Positions 8,434-17,684 of a stretch of DNA of 64,000 bases are shown piece by piece. Both the position numbers and the translations under genes were made by a program. Each line of letters opens with the position of its first letter. The first letter of the stretch is position 1. The stretch is from positions 2,910,001 through 2,974,000 of the forward strand of contig NZ_CP059322.2 of NCBI RefSeq assembly GCF_013694245.2, in the 5' to 3' direction. The DNA is from Micromonospora ferruginea (GTDB taxonomy: Bacteria > Actinomycetota > Actinomycetes > Mycobacteriales > Micromonosporaceae). The notes below the pieces were generated by a model that ran no database searches, had not been told where the DNA came from, and saw only the letters and a program-made list of their open reading frames with translations.

Positions 8434-11264
8434 ACCAACTCCTCTTCCCGTACGTCGCTCGGGGCGCTCTCGTCCTGGTCGACCTCCTGCTGGCGGTCCA
8501 TCTCGGCGCCCAGGCTGCGCAGGATGTCCAGCACCAGGCCGACCACGATGAGGTAGACGCCGACGTCGAAGAAGACCGACGTGACGAAGTGGACGTCACC
8601 CAGCACCGGCAGGTGGAGGTCGAGCATCGCGCTCTGCAGGAACTCACCGCCGAGCAGCATCGCGGTGACCCCGGTGCCGACGGCGACGAACAGCCCCGCG
8701 CCGAGCACCCGACCGGCGTCCACCGGCGCCGCGCCGTTGAGTTCGGTACGGCCGCCGGCCAGGTAGCGCACGGCCAGCGCCAGCCCGGCGACCAGCCCGG
8801 CGGCGAACCCGCCACCGGGCTGGTTGTGGCCGGAGAACAGCAGGTAGATCGAGAAGAGCAGGATCGCGTGGAACAGCAGCCGGGTGACCACCTGGAGGAT
8901 CACCGACTGGGCACGCGTGGTGGCGCCGCCGGTGAGCCAGCGCGGGCGCACCGAACTCTGCCGGCCCGCGCCGGGGATGCCGCTGCGCATGTCCAGCGCC
9001 CGGGAGCGGCGGAAGATCAGGCTGGCCACGCCGGTCGCGGCCACCACCAGCACCGCGATCTCGCCCATCGTGTCCCAGGCCCGGATGTCGACGAGCGTCA
9101 CGTTGACCACGTTCTTGCCCCCGCCGTAGGACACCGCCTCCTCGGGGAAGCCGACCGAGATGGGCGTGGCCACCCGGGCGCCCGCCGAGACGTACGCCAT
9201 GCCGGCGGTGACCACGCCGACCGCCACGCCGAGCGCGACGCGCACCCGCCGGCTGGAGCGCATCGGGCGGGCCGAGAACTTCCTCGGCAACCGCCGCAGC
9301 ACCAGCACGAACATCACGATCGTGACGGTCTCCACCAGGAACTGCGTCAGCGCCAGGTCCGGCGCGCCGTGCAGGACGAACATCAGCGCCGTGCCGTAGC
9401 CGGTCACCCCGACGAGGATCATCGCGGTCAGCCGGCGCCGGGCCCGTGCCGCCGCCACCGCCGCCACCACGATCGCCGCGCCGGCGGCGGCCTGTAACGG
9501 CGTGTCCCACAGTTGGTGGCGCTGCGACCACGGCACGCCGACCAGCAGCGCGCCGCCGGGCAGGACGACCAGCACCAGCAGGATGACGCCCAGGTAGAAC
9601 GGGAGGGAACCACGCTGGGTGGCGCCGGTCAGCTCCACCGCCGCGCGGTCCACGGCGGCGACCATCCGGTCGTAGCCGGTCGCGCCGTCGAAGGGCAGGC
9701 GCGGCAGGCGCGGCCGACGCCGGTGCAGCAGCAGGAACAGCGCGACGCCGGCGGCGACGGCCAGCGCGGACAGCCCCAGCGCCGGGGTCAGGCCGTGCCA
9801 GAGCGCCAGGTGGTAGCCGGGGTCGGTGCTCGGGTACTGGTCCGCGTACGGCGCGAGCACCCGGTCCACGGCCGGGGCGAGGACGCCGACGGCCAGGCCG
9901 GCGACCGCCAGCACCGCCGCGGGCGCGACGAACGCCCGGTCGAGCGGCCCGGGTCGGGTGTCGGGCACGTCGGGCTTGCCGGCGAACGCGCCCCAGAGGA
10001 AGCGCCCCGTGTAGGCGACGGTCAGGGCCGAGCCGGCCACCAGCCCGGCGAGGACCACCAGGTCGACGGCGCCGCCGTGCCGGAACGCCTCAAGCGCCGC
10101 CTCCTTGGCGACGAAGCCGGCCAGCGGCGGCAGCCCGGCCATCGAGGCCGCCGCCAGCCCGGCGACCACCGCCAGCGCCGGCGCCCGCCGGCCCAGGCCG
10201 CTCAGCTCCCGCAGGTCGCGGGTGCCGGCGACGTGGTCGACGACGCCGACGACCAGGAACAGGGTGGCCTTGAACAGGGCGTGCGCCAGCACCATCGCGG
10301 CGCCGGCCAGCGCGGTGTCCCGGGTGCCGGCGCCGAGGACCACCATCAGCAGGCCGAGCTGGCTCACCGTGCCGTAGGCCAGCAACAGCTTCAGGTCCGT
10401 CTGCCGCAGCGCCGACCAACCGCCGAGGAACAGGGTGACCAGGCCGCCGGCCACCAGCACCACCCGCCAGGCGGTGGCCTGACCCACCGCCGGCCCCATC
10501 AGCGCGACCAGGAACACGCCGGCCTTCACCATGGCGGCGGCGTGCAGGTACGCGCTGACCGGTGTGGGCGCGGCCATCGCGCGCGGCAGCCAGAAGCTGA
10601 ACGGGAAGATCGCCGACTTGCTGGTCACGCCGAGCAGGATCAGCACCAGGGCGACGGTGAGGTAGCCGCCGTCGGGCAGGTTCTGCGACATCTCCGACCA
10701 CCGGTAGGAGCCGGCGTGCTGCCCGAGCATCACGAACCCGGCGAGCATCGCCAGCCCGCCCAGCGTGGTCACCAGCAGCGCCTGCATCGCGGCGTGCCGG
10801 CTGGCCCGCTTCGCCGGGTCGCTGCCGATCAACAGGTAGGAGAAGACGGTGGTGAGTTCCCAGAAGACGTAGAGCAGCAGCAGGTCGTCGGCGACCACCA
10901 GGCCGAGCATCGCGCCGGCGAACGCGACGAAGACCGCGGCGAAGCGGCCGAGACCGGGGTCGTCGGAGGAGAAGTAGCGGGCGCTGTAGGCGAGCACCAG
11001 GGCGCCGACGCCACCGACCAGCAGCACCATCAGCCAGGAGAGCGTGCCCATCCGCAGGGCCAGGTCCAGGCCGAGCTGCGGCACCCAGGTGACGGTCTCC
11101 ACGACCGGTGTGCCCGAGCGCACCTGGCCGGTGCGGGTCAGTGCCCAGATCCCGGCCGCGGCGGGCACGGCCGCCAGCGGGTAGAGCGCGTGCCGTCCCC
11201 AGATGCGTACCAGCGCCGGGGCGGCCACGGCTGCGAGCGCATGAACCGCCACCAGAACCAGCAC
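8430..11264 (-). CDS. mrpA: Fused Mrp antiporter subunits A and B
   Basis: 944 residues. Residues 1 to about 770 are MrpA: an NuoL-like antiporter core (FWELTTVFSYLLIG, SKSAIFPFSFWLPRAMAAPTPVSAYLHAAAMVKAG, split here as the conserved helix-7/8 region) plus the MrpA C-terminal extension. Residues about 780-944 are MrpB (TRLLFHAILLFSIYLLFSGH, then NQPGGGFAAGL). No separate mrpB exists, so A and B are fused as in many actinobacterial operons. The start is a GTG at 11264 with a GAGGGGG ribosome site upstream. Mrp complexes exchange cytoplasmic Na+ or K+ for H+ and serve alkaline and salt tolerance. Confidence 0.93.
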   Translation of the reverse strand: MLVLVAVHALAAVAAPALVRIWGRHALYPLAAVPAAAGIWALTRTGQVRSGTPVVETVTWVPQLGLDLALRMGTLSWLMVLLVGGVGALVLAYSARYFSSDDPGLGRFAAVFVAFAGAMLGLVVADDLLLLYVFWELTTVFSYLLIGSDPAKRASRHAAMQALLVTTLGGLAMLAGFVMLGQHAGSYRWSEMSQNLPDGGYLTVALVLILLGVTSKSAIFPFSFWLPRAMAAPTPVSAYLHAAAMVKAGVFLVALMGPAVGQATAWRVVLVAGGLVTLFLGGWSALRQTDLKLLLAYGTVSQLGLLMVVLGAGTRDTALAGAAMVLAHALFKATLFLVVGVVDHVAGTRDLRELSGLGRRAPALAVVAGLAAASMAGLPPLAGFVAKEAALEAFRHGGAVDLVVLAGLVAGSALTVAYTGRFLWGAFAGKPDVPDTRPGPLDRAFVAPAAVLAVAGLAVGVLAPAVDRVLAPYADQYPSTDPGYHLALWHGLTPALGLSALAVAAGVALFLLLHRRRPRLPRLPFDGATGYDRMVAAVDRAAVELTGATQRGSLPFYLGVILLVLVVLPGGALLVGVPWSQRHQLWDTPLQAAAGAAIVVAAVAAARARRRLTAMILVGVTGYGTALMFVLHGAPDLALTQFLVETVTIVMFVLVLRRLPRKFSARPMRSSRRVRVALGVAVGVVTAGMAYVSAGARVATPISVGFPEEAVSYGGGKNVVNVTLVDIRAWDTMGEIAVLVVAATGVASLIFRRSRALDMRSGIPGAGRQSSVRPRWLTGGATTRAQSVILQVVTRLLFHAILLFSIYLLFSGHNQPGGGFAAGLVAGLALAVRYLAGGRTELNGAAPVDAGRVLGAGLFVAVGTGVTAMLLGGEFLQSAMLDLHLPVLGDVHFVTSVFFDVGVYLIVVGLVLDILRSLGAEMDRQQEVDQDESAPSDVREEELV

Positions 11265-11286
11265 ACATCCCCCTCAAGATCGACAT

Positions 11287-11308
11287 CCGGTTAGTCAACC
11301 CTAACCGG
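11287..11308. promoter_or_regulatory. Perfect inverted repeat upstream of the Mrp operon
   Basis: CCGGTTAG and CTAACCGG form a perfect 8-bp inverted repeat around a 6-base spacer, 23 bases upstream of the mrpA start. It is AT-richer than its surroundings, so it is unlikely by chance to be coding relic. It could be an operator for a dimeric repressor overlapping the operon promoter, or a hairpin in the 5' leader. No candidate regulator is adjacent. Confidence 0.45.
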
Positions 11309-11436
11309 CGTCGACGGGATCGACCACGTCGAGAGCGTCACCTCCGCCGATGCGTATCGGCGCCGGCCGGGCCGGGTAGGAACCCAGGTTTCCCGGATAG
11401 GCTCGCCGCCCGGCGAGACGACGAGGAGACGGCATC

Positions 11437-12399
11437 ATGCCCCGCAAGGCCCTGCTGTCCACGCGGACCGCTTTGGCCGGCACCACCGGGAACGCGATGC
11501 TGATGGGCGCCGCCGAGATCAGCAGCCCGCTCGGCTGGGTGCTGCTGCCCGGCCTGCTCGGCGTGTCCGCCCGGCCCCGGGTCGCCGCGCTGGTGTCGGC
11601 CTGGGCGGGGGTGCTGGTGCTGGCGTCCGTGGTCGTACCGGTCGTGCCCGGTCACCGCAGCGACCCGACGGCGCTGGTCGCGTCCGCGCTCGCCCTGGCC
11701 GCGGCGCCCGCCCTGGCCTGGGCCCGGCGGCGCCGCCGGTCGGCAGCGGTGGTGCGCGCCACCACGCCGCCGGACGTCGCGGTGTTCACCATGCCGGCCG
11801 GCCCCGGCCGGGCCGCCTTGGCGATCTGCGGCACGCCCGGCGAGATCGGCGCCGCCGTCCCGCTGCGCGGAGGCGGGCTGCGCGTCCTGGTCGGCACCGT
11901 GACCGGCCCCACGCTGGCCACGCCCGCCGGCCGGCGGGCGATCGAGCTGGCGTTCCGCCGTCACGCCGGCCGGACCCGCCGGTCGCTGCCGCAGGTGGTC
12001 GAGGCACTCGACACCGTGGTACGCGAGATCGCGCCGGCCGGGCACCTGCGCGCCACGATCGTCCAGGTCGACCGGGACGGGCAGGTGGAGGCGGCGCGCT
12101 GCGGCTCACCGGACCTCGTCGTCGCGGGCCGGGACCACGCGAGCCTCGCCGGGGTGCCGGCGGGCCCGGCGATCGGGTCGACCGCCACGGCCGACGGGGT
12201 GACGCCCACCCCGGTCACCGCCCGGCGCGTCGCCGTCGTCGCCGAAGCACACCGGGACGACCCGGCGACGATGCTCGGTCAGATGGTCCGCGACGACGAC
12301 CCGGCGCGAGCGGCGCAGCGGCTCACCCAGGGGCCCGGAGGTGAGCGGCGGGTCGGCCCGGCGCTCGTCGTCGACCCGGCGGCGGCGTCACGCAGGTAG
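11437..12399 (+). CDS. Membrane protein with PP2C/SpoIIE-like C-terminal domain
   Basis: 320 residues. Two hydrophobic segments lie near residues 25-50 and 55-100 (including LVLASVVVPVVPG and LALAAAPALAWA), followed by an Arg-rich stop and a soluble domain. The soluble part has HLRATIVQVDRDGQVEAARC then GSPDLVVAG, like the strand-turn-strand of SpoIIE-type PP2C serine phosphatases. The metal-binding Asp-Gly motifs of active enzymes are not clear, so the domain may be degenerate. I call this by resemblance only. The stop overlaps tail-to-tail with the convergent DUF6891-like gene (12388-12399). Confidence 0.6.
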   Translation: MPRKALLSTRTALAGTTGNAMLMGAAEISSPLGWVLLPGLLGVSARPRVAALVSAWAGVLVLASVVVPVVPGHRSDPTALVASALALAAAPALAWARRRRRSAAVVRATTPPDVAVFTMPAGPGRAALAICGTPGEIGAAVPLRGGGLRVLVGTVTGPTLATPAGRRAIELAFRRHAGRTRRSLPQVVEALDTVVREIAPAGHLRATIVQVDRDGQVEAARCGSPDLVVAGRDHASLAGVPAGPAIGSTATADGVTPTPVTARRVAVVAEAHRDDPATMLGQMVRDDDPARAAQRLTQGPGGERRVGPALVVDPAAASRR

Positions 12400-13065
12400 C
12401 GGCGCATACCACTGGGCGCCGGTGACCAGGACGCGCTTCGACTGCTGGCGGTTCCACTGCACCCGCATGCCGTGCCGACGCAGCACCGGAAAGACCCTGT
12501 CGTCCAGCAGCCGTTCCAGGTCGGCCTGGTAACGGGCCTGCTGCTCGGCCTGCGGCAGCGCGTCGTAGGCGGCCTCGTCGAAGTCGGCCGGCGGGTAGGC
12601 CCCGTAGCCCAGATAGACCTCGCCGTCGGCGCTCGCGATCAGCGACTCCGTGTCCTGGTTGTGGAACCACACATAGCCCAGCCAGTGCCGGGAGTCGTCC
12701 CGCTCGTCGTGGATCTCCGCCGACGCGCAGGTGCCGCAGCAACTGAAGTCTGCCCGGGCCAGCACGCCGGCCTCGTTCAGCTCGGCGAACGCGTGGGTCA
12801 GGTTGCTGCCCACCGCGCCCCACCCGCGCTGTTGCTCCCGCCGCGCCGCGAGCGCCGACCCGTAGGCCGCGGTGAGCTCCTCGTCGGTGGCGCCGTGCCG
12901 GTCCTCCTCGTCGTCGAAGTAGTCGACGAACTCGGCGGCGTCGTCCTCGCCCCGCACCACCCAGCTCCAGATCTCATCCTCGATCCGGGCACGGCCCGGC
13001 TCCGCGATCCGGTCGGTGAGGAACCGCGCGCCCTCGGGGCGGTCGTTGTAGATCCAGTCGGTCAC
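12388..13065 (-). CDS. DUF6891-like protein
   Basis: About 225 residues. FSCCGTCASAEIHDE (mid-protein) together with EREQQ-type helix spacing and FAELNEAGVLARADF match the DUF6891 pattern of actinobacteria, in which a Cys pair plus Cys sits before a conserved acidic segment. Function is unknown. The start is set at the GTG at 13065 because GAGGA lies 8 bases upstream; a GTG at 13080 would add five residues (MRILA) but has no ribosome site. It is convergent with, and overlaps, the PP2C-like gene by 12 bases. Confidence 0.6.
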   Translation of the reverse strand: MTDWIYNDRPEGARFLTDRIAEPGRARIEDEIWSWVVRGEDDAAEFVDYFDDEEDRHGATDEELTAAYGSALAARREQQRGWGAVGSNLTHAFAELNEAGVLARADFSCCGTCASAEIHDERDDSRHWLGYVWFHNQDTESLIASADGEVYLGYGAYPPADFDEAAYDALPQAEQQARYQADLERLLDDRVFPVLRRHGMRVQWNRQQSKRVLVTGAQWYAPLPA

Positions 13066-13201
13066 GGCGAGGATCCTCACATGCGCCTGTGACAACCCGG
13101 CCCGGACCCCGAACCTCAGGGTCGGATCCGGGTGTTCGCCGATGCCGGTCGGGTGCGGCGCCGGTCGAGGATGGACGGACGTCCACATCACAGGAGGCGC
13201 C

Positions 13202-14611
13202 GTGAACCGTCGATCGTCGGCCCTGGCCGTCGCCGTGCTCGTCCTGATCGGCGGGGCCCCCGCACCGGCCCGCGCCGACCCCGCGCCGCCGCGCCTGGTC
13301 TGGGGCGAGTGCGCGGACGACCTGCCGAACGTCCCGCTCGACCCGGCCGTGCGGTGCGCCCGCCTGCGCCTGCCGGTGGACCGGTCCCGACCGCACGGGC
13401 CGACGTTCGAGCTGGCCGTGGCGCGCCGGGCCGCGCGCGTGCCGGCGCGGCGGGTGGGCACGCTGGTGTTCGGGCCGGGCGGCCCGGGCGACTCCGGGGT
13501 GGAGCGCATCCGCCGGGGCGACCGGTTCAGCGACGAACTGCTCGACCGGTTCGACCTGGTCAGCTTCGACCCGCGTACGGTGGCACGCAGCGCCGCGCCG
13601 GTCTGCGCGCCGGATCCGGCGCCGCGCCGGCCGCCGATCCCGCTGGCCGGTCCGGCCGACTTCGCCGCCGCGGTCGCCTGGAACCAGGCGCTGTGGGAAC
13701 GCTGCCGTCCGACCAGCGCCGTCTTCGACCACGCCGACACGCTGAGCACCGTGCACGACCTGGAGGCGCTGCGCCGCGCGCTGGGCGAGCGGCGGCTGAC
13801 GTTCCACGGCAGCTCGTACGGGACGTTGCTGGGCCAGCAGTACGCCGAACGGTACCCCGACCGGGTGCGGGCGGTCGTGCTCGAAGGGGTGTTCGACCAC
13901 AGCCTCGGCGTGCGGGCGTTCGTGCGCACCCAGGCCGCCGCGTTGCAGGACGCGTTCGACGAGTTCGTCGCCTGGTGCGACCGGTCGGTCGAGTGCGTGC
14001 TGCACGGGCGGGACGTGCGGTCGGTCTGGGCCGGCGTGCTGGCCCGCGCCGACCGTGGCGAGTACGCGCCGCGTACCGCCTTCGACGTCACGGCCGTGGC
14101 CCTCGGCATGCTGGCCGGCCCGCGCTGGCCGCAACTGGCCGCGGAGATCCGGGGCATGGACGCCGGCAGCCCGCCGGGCGAGCTCAGGCTGTCGGTCGCG
14201 GTCGGCGTGTTCTGCGCGGACTGGCCGGCACCGGTGCGCGACTACGACGAGTACGCCGGTCTGGTGCGGGAGGCGACGGCCGCCGCGCCGGACGTCCGCT
14301 ACGGCGCCGGGCTGCTGGCGGTGCAGACCTGCCTCGGCTGGCCGGCCCCGGTCCGGAATCCGCCGCACCGTCTGCGCGTGCACACCCGCACCCCGTTGCT
14401 GCTGCTCAACGCCCGCCACGACCCGCGCACCGGCTACGCCTGGGCGACGAACGTCGCGCGACAACTGGGCCGGCACGGGCGGCTGGTCACCTACGAGGGG
14501 TGGGGCCACGGCACCTACCAGCGAACCGACTGCACGACCGCGGTGGTGGACCGTTATCTCGTCGACGGCGTGCTCCCCGCGCCCGGCGCCCGCTGCCCGG
14601 CCGCGCCGTGA
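13202..14611 (+). CDS. Secreted alpha/beta hydrolase, tripeptidyl aminopeptidase-like
   Basis: 469 residues with a Sec signal peptide (VAVLVLIGGAPAPARA, cleavage near residue 25). It belongs to the TAP/proline-iminopeptidase-like S33 hydrolases secreted by actinomycetes. The oxyanion region is FGPGGPGDSG, the nucleophile elbow is HGSSYGTLLGQ (Ser in G-S-S-Y-G), an Asp lies in NARHDPRTG, and the catalytic His is in EGWGHGTY. All triad parts are present. These enzymes remove short peptides or amino acids from proteins or hydrolyse esters outside the cell. The GTG at 13202 is preceded by a perfect AGGAGG at 13192-13197; the longer frame from 13142 lacks one. Confidence 0.85.
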   Translation: MNRRSSALAVAVLVLIGGAPAPARADPAPPRLVWGECADDLPNVPLDPAVRCARLRLPVDRSRPHGPTFELAVARRAARVPARRVGTLVFGPGGPGDSGVERIRRGDRFSDELLDRFDLVSFDPRTVARSAAPVCAPDPAPRRPPIPLAGPADFAAAVAWNQALWERCRPTSAVFDHADTLSTVHDLEALRRALGERRLTFHGSSYGTLLGQQYAERYPDRVRAVVLEGVFDHSLGVRAFVRTQAAALQDAFDEFVAWCDRSVECVLHGRDVRSVWAGVLARADRGEYAPRTAFDVTAVALGMLAGPRWPQLAAEIRGMDAGSPPGELRLSVAVGVFCADWPAPVRDYDEYAGLVREATAAAPDVRYGAGLLAVQTCLGWPAPVRNPPHRLRVHTRTPLLLLNARHDPRTGYAWATNVARQLGRHGRLVTYEGWGHGTYQRTDCTTAVVDRYLVDGVLPAPGARCPAAP

Positions 14612-14694
14612 CGGTTCTCACCGCGTCACCCTGGCAGGTCACCGGCGTTGACCGGGTACGAGCGGTACCCATGACGTCGTCTCTCGAGGTAGCC

Positions 14695-16662
14695 ATGAGC
14701 AGCGTTCCCGGCCCTGTCGACCCGGCCCACCTGCGGGCCGTGCTCGACGGGCCGTGGGCGCGGGTCCGCGACGCGCACCGCGCGCACCTCGACGAGCGGT
14801 TCCTGCCGGTGTACGGCGAGACCGGTGACCAGGCGCGCGAGCGGATCAGCCGGCTGCTCGGCGAGCTTCCGGTCGAGCTGGGCATCGGCGGTGGCTTCCC
14901 CACCGAGTACGGCGGCGCCGCCGACGTCGGCGCCTCGATCGTCGCCATCGAGATGCTGGCCCAGGTGGACCTGTCGCTGATGGTGAAGGCGGGCGTGCAG
15001 TGGGGGCTGTTTGGCGGCGCGGTGGCCGCCCTGGGCACCCGGCGACACCACGACGCCTACCTGCGCGACATCGTCTCGGGTGAGCTGTTCGGCTGCTTCG
15101 CGATGACCGAGACCGGCCACGGCTCCGACGTTCAGCAACTGCGCACCACCTGCGTGTACGACCCGGCGACGCAGACGTTCGACCTGCACACCCCGCACGA
15201 GGCGGCACGCAAGGACTACATCGGCAACGCGGCCCGCGACGGCCGGATGGCGGTGGTCTTCGCCCAACTGGTGATCGACGGCCGGCGGCACGGCGTGCAC
15301 GCGTGGCTGGTCCCGATCCGCGACGAGCGGGGCGACCCGCTGCCCGGCGTGACCATCGGCGACGCCGGACCGAAGGCCGGCCTGCTCGGCGTGGACAACG
15401 GCCGCCTCAGCTTCGACCACGTGACGGTGCCACGCGACATGCTGCTCGACCGCTACGCCCAGGTGGCGGCGGACGGGACCTACTCCAGCCCGATCGAGAA
15501 CGACTCCCGACGGTTCTTCACCATGCTCGGCACCCTGGTCCGGGGCCGGGTGAGCGTCGGCGGCGCCGCCTCGGCCGCCACCAAGGCGGCGCTGACCATC
15601 GCGGTGCGCTACGGCGACATCCGCCGCCAGTTCGGCACGCCCGACGCCGAGCGCGAGGTGCTGCTCAACGACTACCTGGCCCACCAGCGCAAGCTGCTGC
15701 CCGCGCTGGCCACCACGTACGCGTTGACCTTCGCCCAGGCCGAGCTGGTCACCGCGCTCAGCGACGTGCAGGGCGGCGACGGGCCGGTGGACGAGCACCG
15801 GCAGCGGGAGCTGGAGTCCCGGGCCGCCGGCCTCAAGGCGGCGCAGACCTGGCACGCGACGCGCACCATCCAGATGTGCCGGGAGGCGTGCGGCGGCGCC
15901 GGCTACCTGGCCGAGAACCGGCTGCCCAGCCTGAAGGCCGACACCGACGTGTTCACCACGTTCGAGGGCGACAACACGGTGCTGCTGCAGTTGGTGGCCA
16001 AGGGACTGCTCACCGGCCACCGCGACGAGTTCGGCTCGCTGGACGGCTGGGGTCGCGCCTCGTTCGTCGCCGAGCAGGTCCGCGACATGGTCCTCGAACG
16101 CACCGCCGCGCGGGCGCTGATCGAGCGGCTGGTCAGCGCCGTGCCCGGCCGCGACGAGGAGGTCGCCGTCACCGACCGGGGCTGGCAGCTCACCGTCTTC
16201 GAGGACCGCGAGCGGCACCGCCTCGACGGCGCGGTCCGCCGCCTGCGCAACGGCGCCGCCACGAAGAAGGACCACCCGTTCGACATCTTCAACGACGTGC
16301 AGGACCACGTCCTCGCCGTCGCCGCCGCGCACATCGACCGGGTGACCCTGGAGGCGTTCGTCGCCGGCATCGACGCCACCGCCGACCCGGCCGCGCGGGC
16401 GCTGCTGTCGCGGGTCTGCGACCTGTACGCGCTCGGCGTCATCGAGGCCGACAAGGGCTGGCTGCTGGAGCACGGCCGGCTCACCCCGGCCCGGGCCAAG
16501 GCGATCACCGGGGTGGTCAACGGCCTGCTCAAGGAGCTGCGCCCGCACATGCGGACGCTGGTGGACGGCTTCGCCATCCCGGACGCCTGGCTGCACTGCG
16601 CGATCCTGCGCGAGGAACCCGACCGGCAGGAGAGCATGGCCGCGCACGACGCCACGAGCTGA
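14695..16662 (+). CDS. Acyl-CoA oxidase/dehydrogenase family enzyme
   Basis: 655 residues, the length of acyl-CoA oxidases rather than the roughly 380 of short dehydrogenases. The FAD-binding signature is CFAMTETGHGSDVQQLRTTC, followed by an oxidase-type FDLHTPHEAARKDYIGNAA. TFEGDNTVLLQLVAKGLL carries the catalytic Glu region. The C-terminal ACOX domain is present. It would introduce a trans-2 double bond into acyl-CoA, with electrons passed to O2 or an electron carrier. The ATG at 14695 has GAGGT just upstream; an ATG at 14671 is an alternative. It stands alone after the secreted hydrolase, and its stop is 7 bases from the convergent next gene. Confidence 0.88.
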   Translation: MSSVPGPVDPAHLRAVLDGPWARVRDAHRAHLDERFLPVYGETGDQARERISRLLGELPVELGIGGGFPTEYGGAADVGASIVAIEMLAQVDLSLMVKAGVQWGLFGGAVAALGTRRHHDAYLRDIVSGELFGCFAMTETGHGSDVQQLRTTCVYDPATQTFDLHTPHEAARKDYIGNAARDGRMAVVFAQLVIDGRRHGVHAWLVPIRDERGDPLPGVTIGDAGPKAGLLGVDNGRLSFDHVTVPRDMLLDRYAQVAADGTYSSPIENDSRRFFTMLGTLVRGRVSVGGAASAATKAALTIAVRYGDIRRQFGTPDAEREVLLNDYLAHQRKLLPALATTYALTFAQAELVTALSDVQGGDGPVDEHRQRELESRAAGLKAAQTWHATRTIQMCREACGGAGYLAENRLPSLKADTDVFTTFEGDNTVLLQLVAKGLLTGHRDEFGSLDGWGRASFVAEQVRDMVLERTAARALIERLVSAVPGRDEEVAVTDRGWQLTVFEDRERHRLDGAVRRLRNGAATKKDHPFDIFNDVQDHVLAVAAAHIDRVTLEAFVAGIDATADPAARALLSRVCDLYALGVIEADKGWLLEHGRLTPARAKAITGVVNGLLKELRPHMRTLVDGFAIPDAWLHCAILREEPDRQESMAAHDATS

Positions 16663-16669
16663 CCCCTCG

Positions 16670-17548
16670 TCACCGGCCCACGGCGGAGCTGACCACCCAG
16701 ACCACGGCGAGGCAGGCGACGCCGGCCACCGCGGCCCAGAGCGCACACCCCATGCCGTACGTGCGGTCGCCGGCGAGTTTCCGCACGGTCTCCGCGGGTT
16801 CCTGGCTCACCGCGAGGTAGCGGCCGGTCCTGGGCAGCGTGAGCGCGGCGAGCCCGTTGGCGAGGACCACGGGCTGGCCGATCACGTGCAGTTCGACGCC
16901 GGCCGGCACGATCTGTTCGACCACCCACACCGCGTCCACGCGCCTCGCCGCGTCCGCCGGGACCGCTCCCCGGTCGACGAGGTGCTGGAGCCACCGACCG
17001 TTGCGGCGATGGCTGGTGGTCTCCTCGCTGACGACGGTCAGCACCGGCGTGGGAGCGGCGTGCGCCACCGGCAGCCGGGTGCTCGCCCACAGCGACAGGT
17101 GGGGGTCGGTGACGGACGCCTGGAGCAGCTTCGCCGTCACGGCGGCCGTGCCGGTGCGGTCGGCCACCCCGAACGGGTCGCCCGCGGACCGTTCCCAGAG
17201 GATCTCGGTCTGGGTGAGGCCGGGGTCGCCGACGCTGACGGTGGAATACACGATGGTACGGAACCACACCGCCTCGGTGCCGGACAACGGCGCGACGACC
17301 GTCCCGTCGGGGCCGGGCACGGTCCGGCCGTACACGGCGAACCGGCGGGGCAGGCCGGTCCCGGGGCGCAACGCGGCACACGGTGCGACGGCGTGCCGGC
17401 GGACCCACCGGTGCTGGCGGCCCTCCGACACGGCCAGCGCGAGCAGGACCGGCGTCAGCACCAGCATCGCGTATCCGAAGAATCCGGCGACCGCGACAAC
17501 GACCGTCAGAAAGCCCACCGGGTCAGGGTAGGCATCGACCGCCACCAC
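16670..17548 (-). CDS. Membrane protein with GIDE-like domain
   Basis: 292 residues. A membrane helix near residues 12-40 and another at the very C-terminus (residues about 265-290) enclose a soluble beta-rich region. GTEAVWFRTIVYSTV, then the late GVELHVIGQPVVLANG, resembles the GIDE domain shared by bacterial membrane proteins and eukaryotic MULAN/MAPL. There is no RING finger, so no ubiquitin ligase activity is implied. The function of bacterial GIDE proteins is unknown. GTG start at 17548. It is divergent from the secreted esterase-like gene at 17685. Confidence 0.65.
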   Translation of the reverse strand: MVAVDAYPDPVGFLTVVVAVAGFFGYAMLVLTPVLLALAVSEGRQHRWVRRHAVAPCAALRPGTGLPRRFAVYGRTVPGPDGTVVAPLSGTEAVWFRTIVYSTVSVGDPGLTQTEILWERSAGDPFGVADRTGTAAVTAKLLQASVTDPHLSLWASTRLPVAHAAPTPVLTVVSEETTSHRRNGRWLQHLVDRGAVPADAARRVDAVWVVEQIVPAGVELHVIGQPVVLANGLAALTLPRTGRYLAVSQEPAETVRKLAGDRTYGMGCALWAAVAGVACLAVVWVVSSAVGR

Positions 17549-17684
17549 GTCGCCGGGCCGGACGCCGGGGGCTTTCCCCCGGGCCGGAGACGGGTGCTGG
17601 CCTCCTTATCCCCGGCCCGCGAGGTCCATAGCGTGATGCGTGACGGGCCGCCGGTCGGCGCGGCCCCCGGTCCGGGAGGCAGTC

